IMG/VR virus record: IMGVR_UViG_3300006754_000120 | Span: 1 to 27,545 of that record | Direction: 5' to 3' (one strand) | Source of the DNA: a virus | DNA length: 27,545 bases | In this document: positions 1-7,616 of the stretch, in pieces | Layout of the letters: each line of letters opens with the position of its first letter | Numbering within the stretch: the stretch's first letter is position 1 | Notes under the pieces: generated by a model | Databases searched by the model: none | Seen by the model: the letters and a program-made list of their open reading frames with translations, nothing else | What the model was told of the DNA's origin: nothing | Made by a program: the position numbers and the translations under genes

Positions 1-1
1 A

Positions 2-169
2 GAATCGCATGATGGAGCTTATATTATCGTAAAGGGTGCATTCTCCCTACTTACAGGAGAAATGACTGCTATCGTAGCTTTAGGGGCTTCAAAAGCGTAT
101 CCTATCAATAGTGTATTAACTAAAGCTGAAGCACAAACCTTGGCAAACAGTGGGGTATTTACAGGATGA
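2..169 (+). CDS. 3' end of an unrecognised phage gene (partial)
   Basis: The reading frame is open from the left edge and ends at TGA 167-169, giving the last 55 residues of a protein whose start lies outside the window. The visible part is mildly hydrophobic and rich in Gly, Ala, Thr and Ser (it includes LLTGEMTAIVALGASK), with no cysteine and no motif I recognise. Its stop overlaps the start of the transglycosylase gene as ATGA, so the two are translationally coupled and in the same operon. Position just before lysis and tail genes suggests a small structural or virion-associated protein, but that is only context. Confidence 0.6.
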   Translation, partial: ESHDGAYIIVKGAFSLLTGEMTAIVALGASKAYPINSVLTKAEAQTLANSGVFTG

Positions 170-630
170 TTAATTGTATAGAATCTATTACAAAGTGGGC
201 GCTTGACGAATTAGATATGTATTCTGATGATGCTCATGCAATGATAATGCGTACAGGTATGGCCGAGTCAGGTTTTAGAGCTCTTGCTCAAGAAGGTGGT
301 CCAGCTATTGGCTTTTTCCAAATTGAACCTGCAACCCTTGGGGATACAATGGAAAATTATGTTATGTACAGACCTGAATTAAAGACTAAACTCTATGCAT
401 TGGGATTTGATGATGTAGATTCTGAGATTAGATTAATGTCTAACATAGCTCTGCAAGCTGCATTTTGTCGGTTAAAATATCGAAGAGATAGTAAGCCCCT
501 CCCTAAGTGGGATGATATTGAAGGGCAAGCAAAATATTGGAAACGCGTATATAATAGTGAGCTTGGAAAAGGGACTGTTGAACATTTCCTTAAAGCTAAC
601 GATGGGTACAATTTAGATTATGAGGGCTAG
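166..630 (+). CDS. Lytic transglycosylase-like peptidoglycan hydrolase
   Basis: This 154-aa protein resembles the short phage lytic-transglycosylase (SLT/lysozyme-fold) family that cleaves the MurNAc-GlcNAc bond of peptidoglycan. Visible hallmarks are an Glu-Ser pair at 34-35 (candidate catalytic Glu34), the segment GGPAIGFFQIEPAT at about 44-57, and a C-terminal YWKRVYNSELGKGT segment typical of this group. No signal peptide or membrane segment is seen. It overlaps the preceding gene by ATGA. The next gene is a small membrane protein that could be a holin, so this may be the endolysin; a virion-borne murein hydrolase for DNA entry is the alternative. Family assignment is fairly secure, the exact role is inferred. 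Confidence 0.75.
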   Translation: MINCIESITKWALDELDMYSDDAHAMIMRTGMAESGFRALAQEGGPAIGFFQIEPATLGDTMENYVMYRPELKTKLYALGFDDVDSEIRLMSNIALQAAFCRLKYRRDSKPLPKWDDIEGQAKYWKRVYNSELGKGTVEHFLKANDGYNLDYEG

Positions 631-637
631 TGCAATA

Positions 638-832
638 ATGACAACAGATGAGTTGCGTAAAGATATGCATTCTAAAGTAAAAGAAATTCTCACGCAAGTA
701 AAATGGACTAATGGACGAGTAAGTAAACTAGAATCTTGGAAGGACCAGGTTTCTGGAGCACTAAAGATAATACTAATAGTAGCTGCACTTCTTGCATTTT
801 TGTTTAAGATGGGATGGCTGCGGATAGGATAG
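638..832 (+). CDS. Small one-TM membrane protein, holin-like (XhlA-type layout)
   Basis: This 64-aa protein has an N-terminal charged amphipathic helix (about 1-38, with NGRVSKLESWKDQVSG) followed by one hydrophobic span at about 41-58 and a short basic tail. The layout matches many small phage membrane proteins, including hemolysin XhlA-type holin partners. I chose ATG 638 because GAGGG lies about 12 bases upstream and the upstream gene stops at 630; an in-frame ATG at 620 would add six residues but has no ribosome-binding site. Position right after a murein hydrolase supports a lysis role, but the sequence alone does not prove a holin. Confidence 0.6.
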   Translation: MTTDELRKDMHSKVKEILTQVKWTNGRVSKLESWKDQVSGALKIILIVAALLAFLFKMGWLRIG

Positions 833-836
833 ACAG

Positions 837-1724
837 ATGAAATGTTCACATTGTAATTCCTTTAATGTGATTAAGTATGGTATAAGGAAGACAGGTCGTG
901 GAAACTCTCAAAGAATGAAATGCACTGATTGTGCTAGAGAGTTTAGTTATAAAGAGTCGGATATAGTAAGGCGAGCGGTAGTAACACCAGATAAGCATTT
1001 TCCGTTAGCCGATATGGGAGCAATATCATGTTTGACTCAGGCTATAGAATTGGTAGAGCCAGACATATATGTAGATTTAGGTGATGTGGGAGAATGGTCC
1101 CACTTCTCAAGGCATAAGTATAAAGGCAGAGAGAAGCCACCATTAGAGTTTATGTTACCAGACTGCGATAGAGATGTTAAAGATGTTAATGCAGGTATGG
1201 ATATTATAGATGAAGCCCTTGACAAGGTAGGGTGTAAAGAAAAATATATGACTGAAGGTAACCATGATGATTGGTTGAATCAGTTTACAACCCAACATCC
1301 TTTTATTGATTATCGATTTAAGGATAAGGTGAGACTGGACGAACGAGGTTATACTTACTATCCAATGGGTAAGTACCTGAAAATAGGGCACTTACACTTC
1401 TATCATGGAGTACACTATGGTGGTCAGTATCATACAGCGAACCACCTCAGAAGGCTAGGAGCAAATGTAATGTATGGGCATTGGCATGATATACAGCATA
1501 TGACAATGACACATATGGATGGGCCTATAGGAGCATGGTCAATAGGATGCTTAAAGGATATGGCTGCAGAGTCTAATGTTTGGCTTGGGAATAGGAAAGT
1601 GAATTGGGGGCATGCATTCGCTATTGTTGAATGGTATGGCGATGAAGGTAACTTTACTGTAGATATAGTAACTATAATAGATGGCAAGACTTGTGTTTGG
1701 GGTCAACCACTAAAAAGTAAGTAG
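837..1724 (+). CDS. Zinc ribbon-calcineurin-like metallophosphoesterase fusion
   Basis: The 295-aa protein begins with a zinc ribbon (Cys3-x2-Cys6 and Cys29-x2-Cys32, with KYG and Q-x-MKC between, as in transposase/InsA-type ribbons). A metallophosphoesterase domain follows. Its two-metal motifs are all present: D52-x-H54, G82-D83, G141-N-H-D144, H190-G191 and G214-H-W-H217. These residues bind two divalent metals and hydrolyse phosphate mono- or diesters; the substrate is unknown. The ribbon suggests nucleic-acid binding, which would fit a nuclease or nucleotide phosphodiesterase. It lies four bases after the holin-like gene, within the late block. The start at ATG 837 keeps the first Cys pair. 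Confidence 0.85.
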   Translation: MKCSHCNSFNVIKYGIRKTGRGNSQRMKCTDCAREFSYKESDIVRRAVVTPDKHFPLADMGAISCLTQAIELVEPDIYVDLGDVGEWSHFSRHKYKGREKPPLEFMLPDCDRDVKDVNAGMDIIDEALDKVGCKEKYMTEGNHDDWLNQFTTQHPFIDYRFKDKVRLDERGYTYYPMGKYLKIGHLHFYHGVHYGGQYHTANHLRRLGANVMYGHWHDIQHMTMTHMDGPIGAWSIGCLKDMAAESNVWLGNRKVNWGHAFAIVEWYGDEGNFTVDIVTIIDGKTCVWGQPLKSK

Positions 1725-1732
1725 GAGGATTT

Positions 1733-1912
1733 ATGGAGAAATGGTTTAAAGATTTCATGAATAAAAGAATAGAGGCTTCAAAAAAAGAGGTGACGACTCC
1801 TGAAAATGTAGTTGAGACTGTATTGAAATATCCTGAGAATTATAGTGCACGAACTTTGAAGATAGCTAATTCTATCAATAGAAAAGGAGGGTCTAATGCC
1901 AACAATAGGTAA
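1733..1912 (+). CDS. Small hypothetical protein (59 aa)
   Basis: A short reading frame starts at ATG 1733, six bases after a strong AGGAGG, and ends at TAA 1910-1912. The protein begins MEKWFKDFMNKRIEASKKEV and is charged and probably helical, with no cysteines or membrane span. Its last 17 bases overlap the start of the next gene, whose own AAAGGAGGG ribosome-binding site sits inside this gene. It fills a gap that would otherwise be empty between the phosphoesterase and the 71-aa gene. Function is unknown. Confidence 0.65.
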   Translation: MEKWFKDFMNKRIEASKKEVTTPENVVETVLKYPENYSARTLKIANSINRKGGSNANNR

Positions 1913-2111
1913 AAAGAAATTTGGGTATGACCTTAAAGGTATAGCTAAAGCAAAGAAATATGCTGAGAAAACTGGAAAACCTATGAAGGTAGATTCTGGG
2001 ATATATGGCAAAACTAACCAATATCCAGCTAATAGAGCTGAGGCTAAGTCTCCAGTTCGTAAAAAACCTTATACACTAAAAAGAAACTTAAAGAAGAAGG
2101 GAATGTCATAA
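1896..2111 (+). CDS. Small very basic protein (71 aa)
   Basis: Preceded by a strong AAAGGAGGG site, this 71-aa protein is strongly Lys/Arg-rich (about one third of residues) with no acidic stretch, no cysteine and no membrane span. The C-terminal half is dominated by basic clusters (VRKKPY, LKRNLKKKG). Such composition suggests nucleic-acid binding or packaging with DNA in the capsid, but this is inference from charge only. Its TAA overlaps the ATG of the next gene (TAATG), so the two are translationally coupled. Confidence 0.65.
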   Translation: MPTIGKKKFGYDLKGIAKAKKYAEKTGKPMKVDSGIYGKTNQYPANRAEAKSPVRKKPYTLKRNLKKKGMS

Positions 2112-2416
2112 TGATTGGATTAGATTTTATAGTAGCTAAAGTAGGAGGTCAAGCCGCAGCTTATGCAGGTGCAGGTATTGCAGGCGTAATAGTAGCTTGG
2201 GGATTAAAGAAGATACCAAATAATGTCTTGAAGGCTAAATTTGGATACTTTATGTATGGAGCAGGTGTAGCATGCACTTTAGGTCTATCTAAGTTTAAGT
2301 GGACTGCGGCTGTTTGGAATAAATATATTGAACCGTGGGTTATTGATGCAATAGATAATATTGTTAATAATGGCATTTCAGAGTTTGTCAAAGGACTTCG
2401 CTCAGACAATGCCTAA
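2111..2416 (+). CDS. Small membrane protein with glycine-rich hydrophobic segments (101 aa)
   Basis: This 101-aa protein has a long Gly/Ala-rich hydrophobic segment at about 12-34 and a second weaker one at about 44-60, then an amphipathic C-terminal helix with many Ile and Asn residues. It could be a two-span inner-membrane protein and is a second candidate holin, or a small virion/ejection component. Start ATG 2111 overlaps the previous stop (TAATG); its own stop overlaps the start of the tail gene by eight bases. No family is recognised. Confidence 0.65.
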   Translation: MIGLDFIVAKVGGQAAAYAGAGIAGVIVAWGLKKIPNNVLKAKFGYFMYGAGVACTLGLSKFKWTAAVWNKYIEPWVIDAIDNIVNNGISEFVKGLRSDNA

Positions 2417-4487
2417 AAAGTTATTACAAGTTAGGAAGTTTGATGGTGGGTTAAATAATAACTCATCAGCTACTGATATTGCAGATAACGAGTTTCAGGT
2501 TGCAACTGATGTTATAGTCAGTAAGCTAGGTAAAGTAGTTATGATGGGTGACATGGATAGTGGCCCCACTAACGACCCTTCTGATGATACTAAAGCTTTT
2601 GTCCCTGGAAGAAACCTATTTGCTTATGATAATGATAGAGACGGGGATGGGACTCTTTCGCCTTGTAGTAATTACATTGCGTTAAATAGTACTGTATTAA
2701 GGCATTGGGATAGCAATGATGAAACATGGCGTAATATAGAAACAGGTCTGACTTCCAATGGAGAGTTTGACTTTCAGGTAATCGATGGTATAGTAAGATA
2801 CAGTGACGGTGCATTTTCTGTAGGTAATGCAAGGGGCTGGTGGGGCTATGTAAGTCGAGTTCATTTTACTGGGGCAACTCCTGGAGGCTCTGAGATAAGC
2901 TTTACTGGTATGTATCAAAATGCAGCAAATATAGTTAAACCTGTAAGGGCATTAGTTGGAAGAGCTCAGCATACTTGTATTGCTGGGGGTACAACAACCT
3001 TAAATGCCAATGGTGATGCTCAAGCTGAGTTTAATGATTGGGGGGCTGAAATTGCAGCAGCTAGAACTGCATCGACTGAGTACACTGCTGTAAATATAGA
3101 TGATACTAATGCGGCAGTTATTATAACAGCATTTGTAGATAATGATAGTTTGACAACTGCCACTCATTCTGGTTCTTGGGATAATGGAGATGAGTATTCT
3201 ATATGGCCACCTTCAGGAGGAATATTATTAAATTGCACTGTAAGTAGTTCAAGTGATATCGGCTCAATCCCAGATGGCACTTATAAGGTTGGGGTTACTT
3301 TTGTATATGATGGGTTACAAGAAAGCAATGTATTAGAAGCAGGTGGAGAGTTAGCTTTAGGAGGTTCTAATTATAATTATTTATCGAATGTTGATATAAG
3401 ATTTCGTTCAGACTCAGCGGCCCCTGGATATGATGAGAGGATTTCTGGAGCTAGAGTATATTTAAGAGATAAATCAGATAAATCAAGGTCATGGCATTTG
3501 ATGTATGATGTGAATTTTACTGATGGATGGAGATTTGCTCTTGATAATGATTATGAATCTTCAGTAGGGGCAGCAACAGTATTTGAAGAATATAATGCTA
3601 CTACAGCTACATTTGATGATTTTATTAAGATAGCAGTCGATAATTATACATCATTAAGTGCAACTACTTATCAAACGATTAATGGTTATAGTCCTTCTGA
3701 AGCTATTGATGTGGAATATAAAACATCAGCTGTTGTCAATGGCATACTATATGTAGGGAATATTAGACAAGATGGTAAGTACTTTCCTGATAGAATGATA
3801 AAATGTGCTTCAGTTCGAGATGGGATAGCCTATGATGTCTTCCCTGCTAGTAATTTTATTGATATTGCGACTAGTGATGGAGATGAAATAGTTAAACTTG
3901 AATCATTTGCGGATAAGGTGTTACAATTTAAAAAGAAAACTTTATATATTGTTAATTATTCTGAGGAGGTTGGAGATTTTGTAGAGAGAGAATACTATGG
4001 TATGGGAATAGAGCATCCCGCGCATGCATTTAAAACTCCTCATGGGATAGTATTTATAAATAAGGGCGGTTGTTATTTATATAATGGTCAAGATTTAACC
4101 AATCTTACTGCTAAAATTGATGATAGATTTGATAAGGGAGCTATTACTTATTCTGCTGGAGCAATGACAAATCCACTAGCAGGTAATACCTTATTAAACT
4201 CTATTGAATCCTTTGAGACATCGGGTGACCACGACATGGCTGAATGCCCTGAGTTCTTTTATTGGGATGCTAATTTTGGACAGTGTAGACATAATGAAAC
4301 ACATCAGTTTTTAGGAAATATGAATTATGATGGAGGATATGGAGCTACTGGAACAAGTATGGCTGGGATGAACTTTCAGTCAGGATTTACTGATTTTAAT
4401 TCACCACCACCTGCAACTACAGGTAATTGGGTTTGGAATCCTGATTGTGGTGATTTGGGTTGCTGGGAAGATACAGGGGCGAATTAA
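2409..4487 (+). CDS. Tail nozzle / stabilisation-like beta-propeller protein, N-terminal part
   Basis: This 692-aa protein starts with a pattern seen in many phage tail proteins of the P22 gp10 / T7 gp12 nozzle type (KFDGGLNNNSSATDIADNE). It continues as repeated beta-rich segments, such as FADKVLQFKKKTLYIVN near 500-517 and GIVFINKGGCYLYNG near 546-561. Such proteins close the DNA channel of short tails. The last 85 or so residues differ: they hold five cysteines (CPEFFYWDANFGQC, DCGDLGCW) and look like an inserted surface module. I chose ATG 2409 over 2361 because AAAGGA precedes it and the extra residues would overlap the 101-aa gene by 56 bases. The stop overlaps the next start (TAATG). 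The next gene looks like the missing C-terminal blades. Fold and role are by resemblance. Confidence 0.6.
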   Translation: MPKKLLQVRKFDGGLNNNSSATDIADNEFQVATDVIVSKLGKVVMMGDMDSGPTNDPSDDTKAFVPGRNLFAYDNDRDGDGTLSPCSNYIALNSTVLRHWDSNDETWRNIETGLTSNGEFDFQVIDGIVRYSDGAFSVGNARGWWGYVSRVHFTGATPGGSEISFTGMYQNAANIVKPVRALVGRAQHTCIAGGTTTLNANGDAQAEFNDWGAEIAAARTASTEYTAVNIDDTNAAVIITAFVDNDSLTTATHSGSWDNGDEYSIWPPSGGILLNCTVSSSSDIGSIPDGTYKVGVTFVYDGLQESNVLEAGGELALGGSNYNYLSNVDIRFRSDSAAPGYDERISGARVYLRDKSDKSRSWHLMYDVNFTDGWRFALDNDYESSVGAATVFEEYNATTATFDDFIKIAVDNYTSLSATTYQTINGYSPSEAIDVEYKTSAVVNGILYVGNIRQDGKYFPDRMIKCASVRDGIAYDVFPASNFIDIATSDGDEIVKLESFADKVLQFKKKTLYIVNYSEEVGDFVEREYYGMGIEHPAHAFKTPHGIVFINKGGCYLYNGQDLTNLTAKIDDRFDKGAITYSAGAMTNPLAGNTLLNSIESFETSGDHDMAECPEFFYWDANFGQCRHNETHQFLGNMNYDGGYGATGTSMAGMNFQSGFTDFNSPPPATTGNWVWNPDCGDLGCWEDTGAN

Positions 4488-5131
4488 TGGCACAAGTATC
4501 TGGAGCAACTAGCAATGGTATTGGTGCACAAGCATTAGATTGGCAAGACTTCTTCTCTGGTGTTAAAATACCTATGATAGGATATGATGTTAAATCTGAT
4601 TCAATAATAGTATTTAAGGGTGCTGATTATTCAGCAGAGACTGGGAGAGATATACTTCATTTCGATATCAAAACAGGAGCGTGGACTAAAGGAGACACTA
4701 AAATTATAGGGACTGAAGATATTAGCAATCCAATATTAAACAGTGATGGGGAACTTGTAGTTGCACACACAGGTACTGGAATCTTTACTGCATGGGACTC
4801 TTCTCCAAAAGTATCGAGTGATTTTGAATTAAAGTCAAAATCTTTTGATATGGGGAATGCAGCTATGAAAAAGAGATTGTATAAAATTATTGTTGAATAT
4901 AAAGGCACAAGTGCATCAAATATAGATGTTACTGTAGAATATGACCAGAGTGGGACTAATACATCTGTGGGTTCCTTAAGTAATAAAACAAATTATGGTA
5001 TACTTGAACTCTCTGTTACTCCTGTAACCTTTAGGGATGTGTCTGTTAAATTCGAGGCTTCTGGAGCATTAAGTACTGTATTTGAATTGAGTAGTTATAG
5101 TTTAGTATTTAGGGCATTTACTCCACGATGA
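4487..5131 (+). CDS. Tail nozzle-like protein, C-terminal part (split gene)
   Basis: This 214-aa protein continues the beta-propeller pattern of the preceding gene. It has IPMIGYDVKSDSIIVFKGAD then ILHFDIKTGAWTKGD, the kind of blade found in single-chain nozzle proteins. It ends with a beta-sandwich-like region (SKSFDMGNAAMKKRLYKIIV) also common at the end of such proteins. The start at ATG 4487 overlaps the upstream stop by one base; an upstream in-frame start at 4460 is possible but less economical. I infer it assembles with the upstream product. It ends with ATGA coupling to the next gene. Confidence 0.55.
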   Translation: MAQVSGATSNGIGAQALDWQDFFSGVKIPMIGYDVKSDSIIVFKGADYSAETGRDILHFDIKTGAWTKGDTKIIGTEDISNPILNSDGELVVAHTGTGIFTAWDSSPKVSSDFELKSKSFDMGNAAMKKRLYKIIVEYKGTSASNIDVTVEYDQSGTNTSVGSLSNKTNYGILELSVTPVTFRDVSVKFEASGALSTVFELSSYSLVFRAFTPR

Positions 5132-5334
5132 GAGACGATGTCAGAAGATTGCATCATAAGCGTGCAACAAGAAACAAGACAGGGCTCGGTATCCCAAAGA
5201 ACCACGAAGGTGCTAATGGAGATATTAGAATTTCAGAATATTTAGGAGATATTTATATCTTCGCAAAATACAATAACAGGTGGTACCATTCCCAGATGAC
5301 TGATGGGTTTAGTGTCGCTACAAGTAAAAAATAG
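5128..5334 (+). CDS. Small conserved-type tail-region protein (68 aa)
   Basis: This 68-aa protein has a basic N-terminus (MRDDVRRLHHKRATRNK) and a compact beta-rich C-terminus with GDIRISEYLGDIYIFAKYNN and RWYHS. Short proteins of this kind sit next to nozzle/tail genes in many environmental phages and may be a small beta domain contacting the tail. It starts within the stop of the preceding gene (ATGA), so it is translated with it. No enzymatic motif is visible and the function is unknown. Confidence 0.6.
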   Translation: MRDDVRRLHHKRATRNKTGLGIPKNHEGANGDIRISEYLGDIYIFAKYNNRWYHSQMTDGFSVATSKK

Positions 5335-5343
5335 GAGGCCAAC

Positions 5344-5979
5344 ATGGCTGAAATGAAAAGTTGGGATGAAAGAGAGCATTATGTAGGCGCTCAACAATCT
5401 AGTGCTATTCACACAAAAAAGGTTACTGCTGAGACTTCAGAGTTCGAACAGAGACTTCTTGATAAACAAGATGAGATTGATAAATCTGCTGCAGATAAAC
5501 TAGCCGAAGAAGAGAATAAAGGTTTCTGGGGTTGGCTAACTACAGTAGGAACAACTGTAGGTTGTATGGCTCTTACTAGTGGTACCATGACTCCTCAATG
5601 TCTTGCTTTAGGTGCTGCTGCTGGTGGTGGAGCTAGGGTAATAACTGATTTAACTAGTCATGCTGAAGGTGCTCCTGAAGGTATTGATGTCTCTGGTGCT
5701 AAGTATAATAAGCAAGCTTGGGCTAATGTTGAAGGCGATATTCAAAGTCAGCTTGATGCATTGATAGAGTTTGATGAAAATGTATGGAAGCAAGATGTTT
5801 TATTGCAAGCTGGAGATACATGGACAGCATATAAATGGGGTGCTACTTTAGATACATTAGGTATCTTTGGCGGTGATGATGTTGCCACTGTAGACCTTGT
5901 GCCTGATACAAAAATAGATATCAATAAAGAATTAAACTTTAGTAACTCTTATACCCCACCAAAAATAGAAACCCTATAG
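5344..5979 (+). CDS. Candidate internal virion / ejection protein (211 aa)
   Basis: A strong AGGAGG precedes ATG 5344. The 211-aa protein has a charged helical N-terminal third (about 1-58), then a Gly/Ala/Thr-rich hydrophobic segment at about 60-98 that could insert into a membrane, then a mixed region rich in Trp and Asp. Charged coil plus glycine-rich hydrophobic patch is typical of phage internal core proteins that are ejected to form a channel, such as those placed between nozzle and giant internal-protein genes in podoviruses. No sequence family is recognised; the role rests on position and composition. Confidence 0.55.
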   Translation: MAEMKSWDEREHYVGAQQSSAIHTKKVTAETSEFEQRLLDKQDEIDKSAADKLAEEENKGFWGWLTTVGTTVGCMALTSGTMTPQCLALGAAAGGGARVITDLTSHAEGAPEGIDVSGAKYNKQAWANVEGDIQSQLDALIEFDENVWKQDVLLQAGDTWTAYKWGATLDTLGIFGGDDVATVDLVPDTKIDINKELNFSNSYTPPKIETL

Positions 5980-5992
5980 ACTAGGAGAGATA

Positions 5993-7594
5993 ATGCCAAG
6001 TTGCACAGAACAAGGACAGGTAACATGCTGGGATGGGTCATGTCAAAATACTTATGCTGGCTGCCCTGAAGTTACTGAAGGAGAAGAAGGCTCTTATGTT
6101 TCAGGTGGGGAGCGTGGACCATATGAGAATCCTTGGGAGGACCAAGATGTACTTCTAGGTTGGATATATGAAAATATGGGTGGTGAAGGCTATTTTGATA
6201 TGAGCCAAGAGGAATTTGCAACAACTTATGGCGATGAATGGATGGAATATAACCCAACTCAGGCAGAACTTATTTATGACCAATTAGGGCTATTAGACTG
6301 GGCAGAGGATGTTAGAGATGAAGAATTTGAAATAAATAGAGAAGGACTAGACCTTAAAGACAGAAGCTTGATGCACTCTTTAGATTTAGCCCGAACAGGA
6401 GCTGAGAATGATTTATATAGTACTGTATTGCAATTAGAGGGAGTCACTCGGAGAGGTCGTGGTGTCCGTTCAGGTGAGGCTAAAAAGCGGAGTGCTAGAG
6501 CTTTTAGTAATATAGAAGATGAATATACTGGAGCTGAGGATGAAACGCAAATTAAGAGAGAAGGTGTAGTATTAGATAGAGAAGCATTAGATAATGCATA
6601 TGACCAATCTCTAATAGATTTTGAAAGTAGAGAATTAAATTTAATCCAAGATGTGTATGCTCTTGAAGACCAATTTGAAGAAAACTTATGGGCTCAGATA
6701 AATCAAAGGCTAGCTAACGAAGTATATGCTGGAACATGTGGGGGGCCTTATGATTCAGAATGTGAAAATGGGGAGTGTATTGGTGGAGTTTGTGTAGATA
6801 ATGGAGATGAAACTCCTCCTGGAGTAAGCTGTGAGGACCTGGGTGATTATACATGTCCTGATGGGTCCTGTGCAATTTCTCCAGGTATGTGCGAAGACTT
6901 TATTGCCACAGATGATTGCATACCTCCACAAGTATTTGACCCTGCAACTGGAGGCTGTGTCGATGTATCTGAGGATACAACAGGTGAGGTTGATGAATTT
7001 ATTGATAATGATATTGATGCTGATATAGTAATTGATGATTATACTAGTTGTAATGAAAGTGGTGGAATAATGGTAGATGGAGTTTGTTCTAATGACCCTA
7101 TCCATACCGAAGCTATAGATTGGAATCAAGTTCCTGAAGGAGTTTGTGATGAAATAAATGGTGATAATTGCTACACACTTGACCCTCAAGGAAATCTTTC
7201 ACTCACAGTTCCCTTTAGTTATTTACAGATGATATTAATAAATTATGGGCCTGACTTTATGGATTCAGTAGTTGACATGTGGAATGCAACTCAAGACCAA
7301 GATGACTCTTATGGAAGCCAATGCACAAGTGATACTGAATGTGGTTCAGGCATGGAATGCTATGTAACCTCAACAGGGTTTGGTAACTGTACTCCTGTTT
7401 CTACTGGAGGAGGGACCTACTCAGGACCAGGAGGGCCTTCAGGGGCAACACAAACATCTTATGCTGGGATGAGTGGGACTGCTGGTAAGATGGGTGATTT
7501 AGGAGGTGGTGGCCATAGTGGTGAGGATGAGTGCGGAGGATGCCCAGCTGGGTCAGAATGTTTAATGGGCACATGTGTTAATTATATGGCATAA
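5993..7594 (+). CDS. Cysteine-rich modular virion-type protein (533 aa)
   Basis: The 533-aa protein has a central charged helical region (about 105-245, with DVRDEEFEINREGL and RRGRGVRSGEAKKRSARAF) of the kind found in internal virion proteins. Cysteine-rich modules flank it. I count 26 cysteines in even-numbered clusters. Two modules have the same spacing, C-x7-C-x4-C-x6-C with a CxDGSC core, at 4-24 and 280-300. Others resemble small disulfide knots (QCTSDTECGSGMEC near 442; CGGCPAGSECLMGTC near the end). A Gly/Ser-rich linker lies near 470-510. So many paired cysteines suggest disulfides and an extracellular or surface-exposed part. Ribosome-binding site AGGAGA precedes the start. Function unknown; adhesion or virion stabilisation are guesses. 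Confidence 0.65.
   Translation: MPSCTEQGQVTCWDGSCQNTYAGCPEVTEGEEGSYVSGGERGPYENPWEDQDVLLGWIYENMGGEGYFDMSQEEFATTYGDEWMEYNPTQAELIYDQLGLLDWAEDVRDEEFEINREGLDLKDRSLMHSLDLARTGAENDLYSTVLQLEGVTRRGRGVRSGEAKKRSARAFSNIEDEYTGAEDETQIKREGVVLDREALDNAYDQSLIDFESRELNLIQDVYALEDQFEENLWAQINQRLANEVYAGTCGGPYDSECENGECIGGVCVDNGDETPPGVSCEDLGDYTCPDGSCAISPGMCEDFIATDDCIPPQVFDPATGGCVDVSEDTTGEVDEFIDNDIDADIVIDDYTSCNESGGIMVDGVCSNDPIHTEAIDWNQVPEGVCDEINGDNCYTLDPQGNLSLTVPFSYLQMILINYGPDFMDSVVDMWNATQDQDDSYGSQCTSDTECGSGMECYVTSTGFGNCTPVSTGGGTYSGPGGPSGATQTSYAGMSGTAGKMGDLGGGGHSGEDECGGCPAGSECLMGTCVNYMA
6002..6064 (+). repeat. Cysteine module, copy 1 (C-x7-C-x4-C-x6-C)
   Basis: Codes for residues 4-24 of the 533-aa protein: four cysteines with a CWDGSC core. 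Spacing is identical to the second copy in the same protein, so the two are probably duplicated structural units. Confidence 0.6.
6830..6892 (+). repeat. Cysteine module, copy 2 (C-x7-C-x4-C-x6-C)
   Basis: Codes for residues 280-300 of the 533-aa protein: four cysteines with a CPDGSC core, matching copy 1 in all three spacings although other residues have diverged. Confidence 0.6.
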
Positions 7595-7616
7595 TATTGA
7601 TTAAGGAATTGTTAAA

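Noticed and set aside
2361-2408. Upstream start for the tail nozzle-like gene
   Set aside because: It would overlap the preceding gene by 56 bases and adds residues unlike the family; ATG 2409 has AAAGGA before it.
6755-7189. 144-aa open frame on the minus strand inside the Cys-rich protein gene
   Set aside because: Antisense to a gene with good ribosome-binding site and operon placement; composition (very Ile/Thr-rich) is that of a shadow frame.
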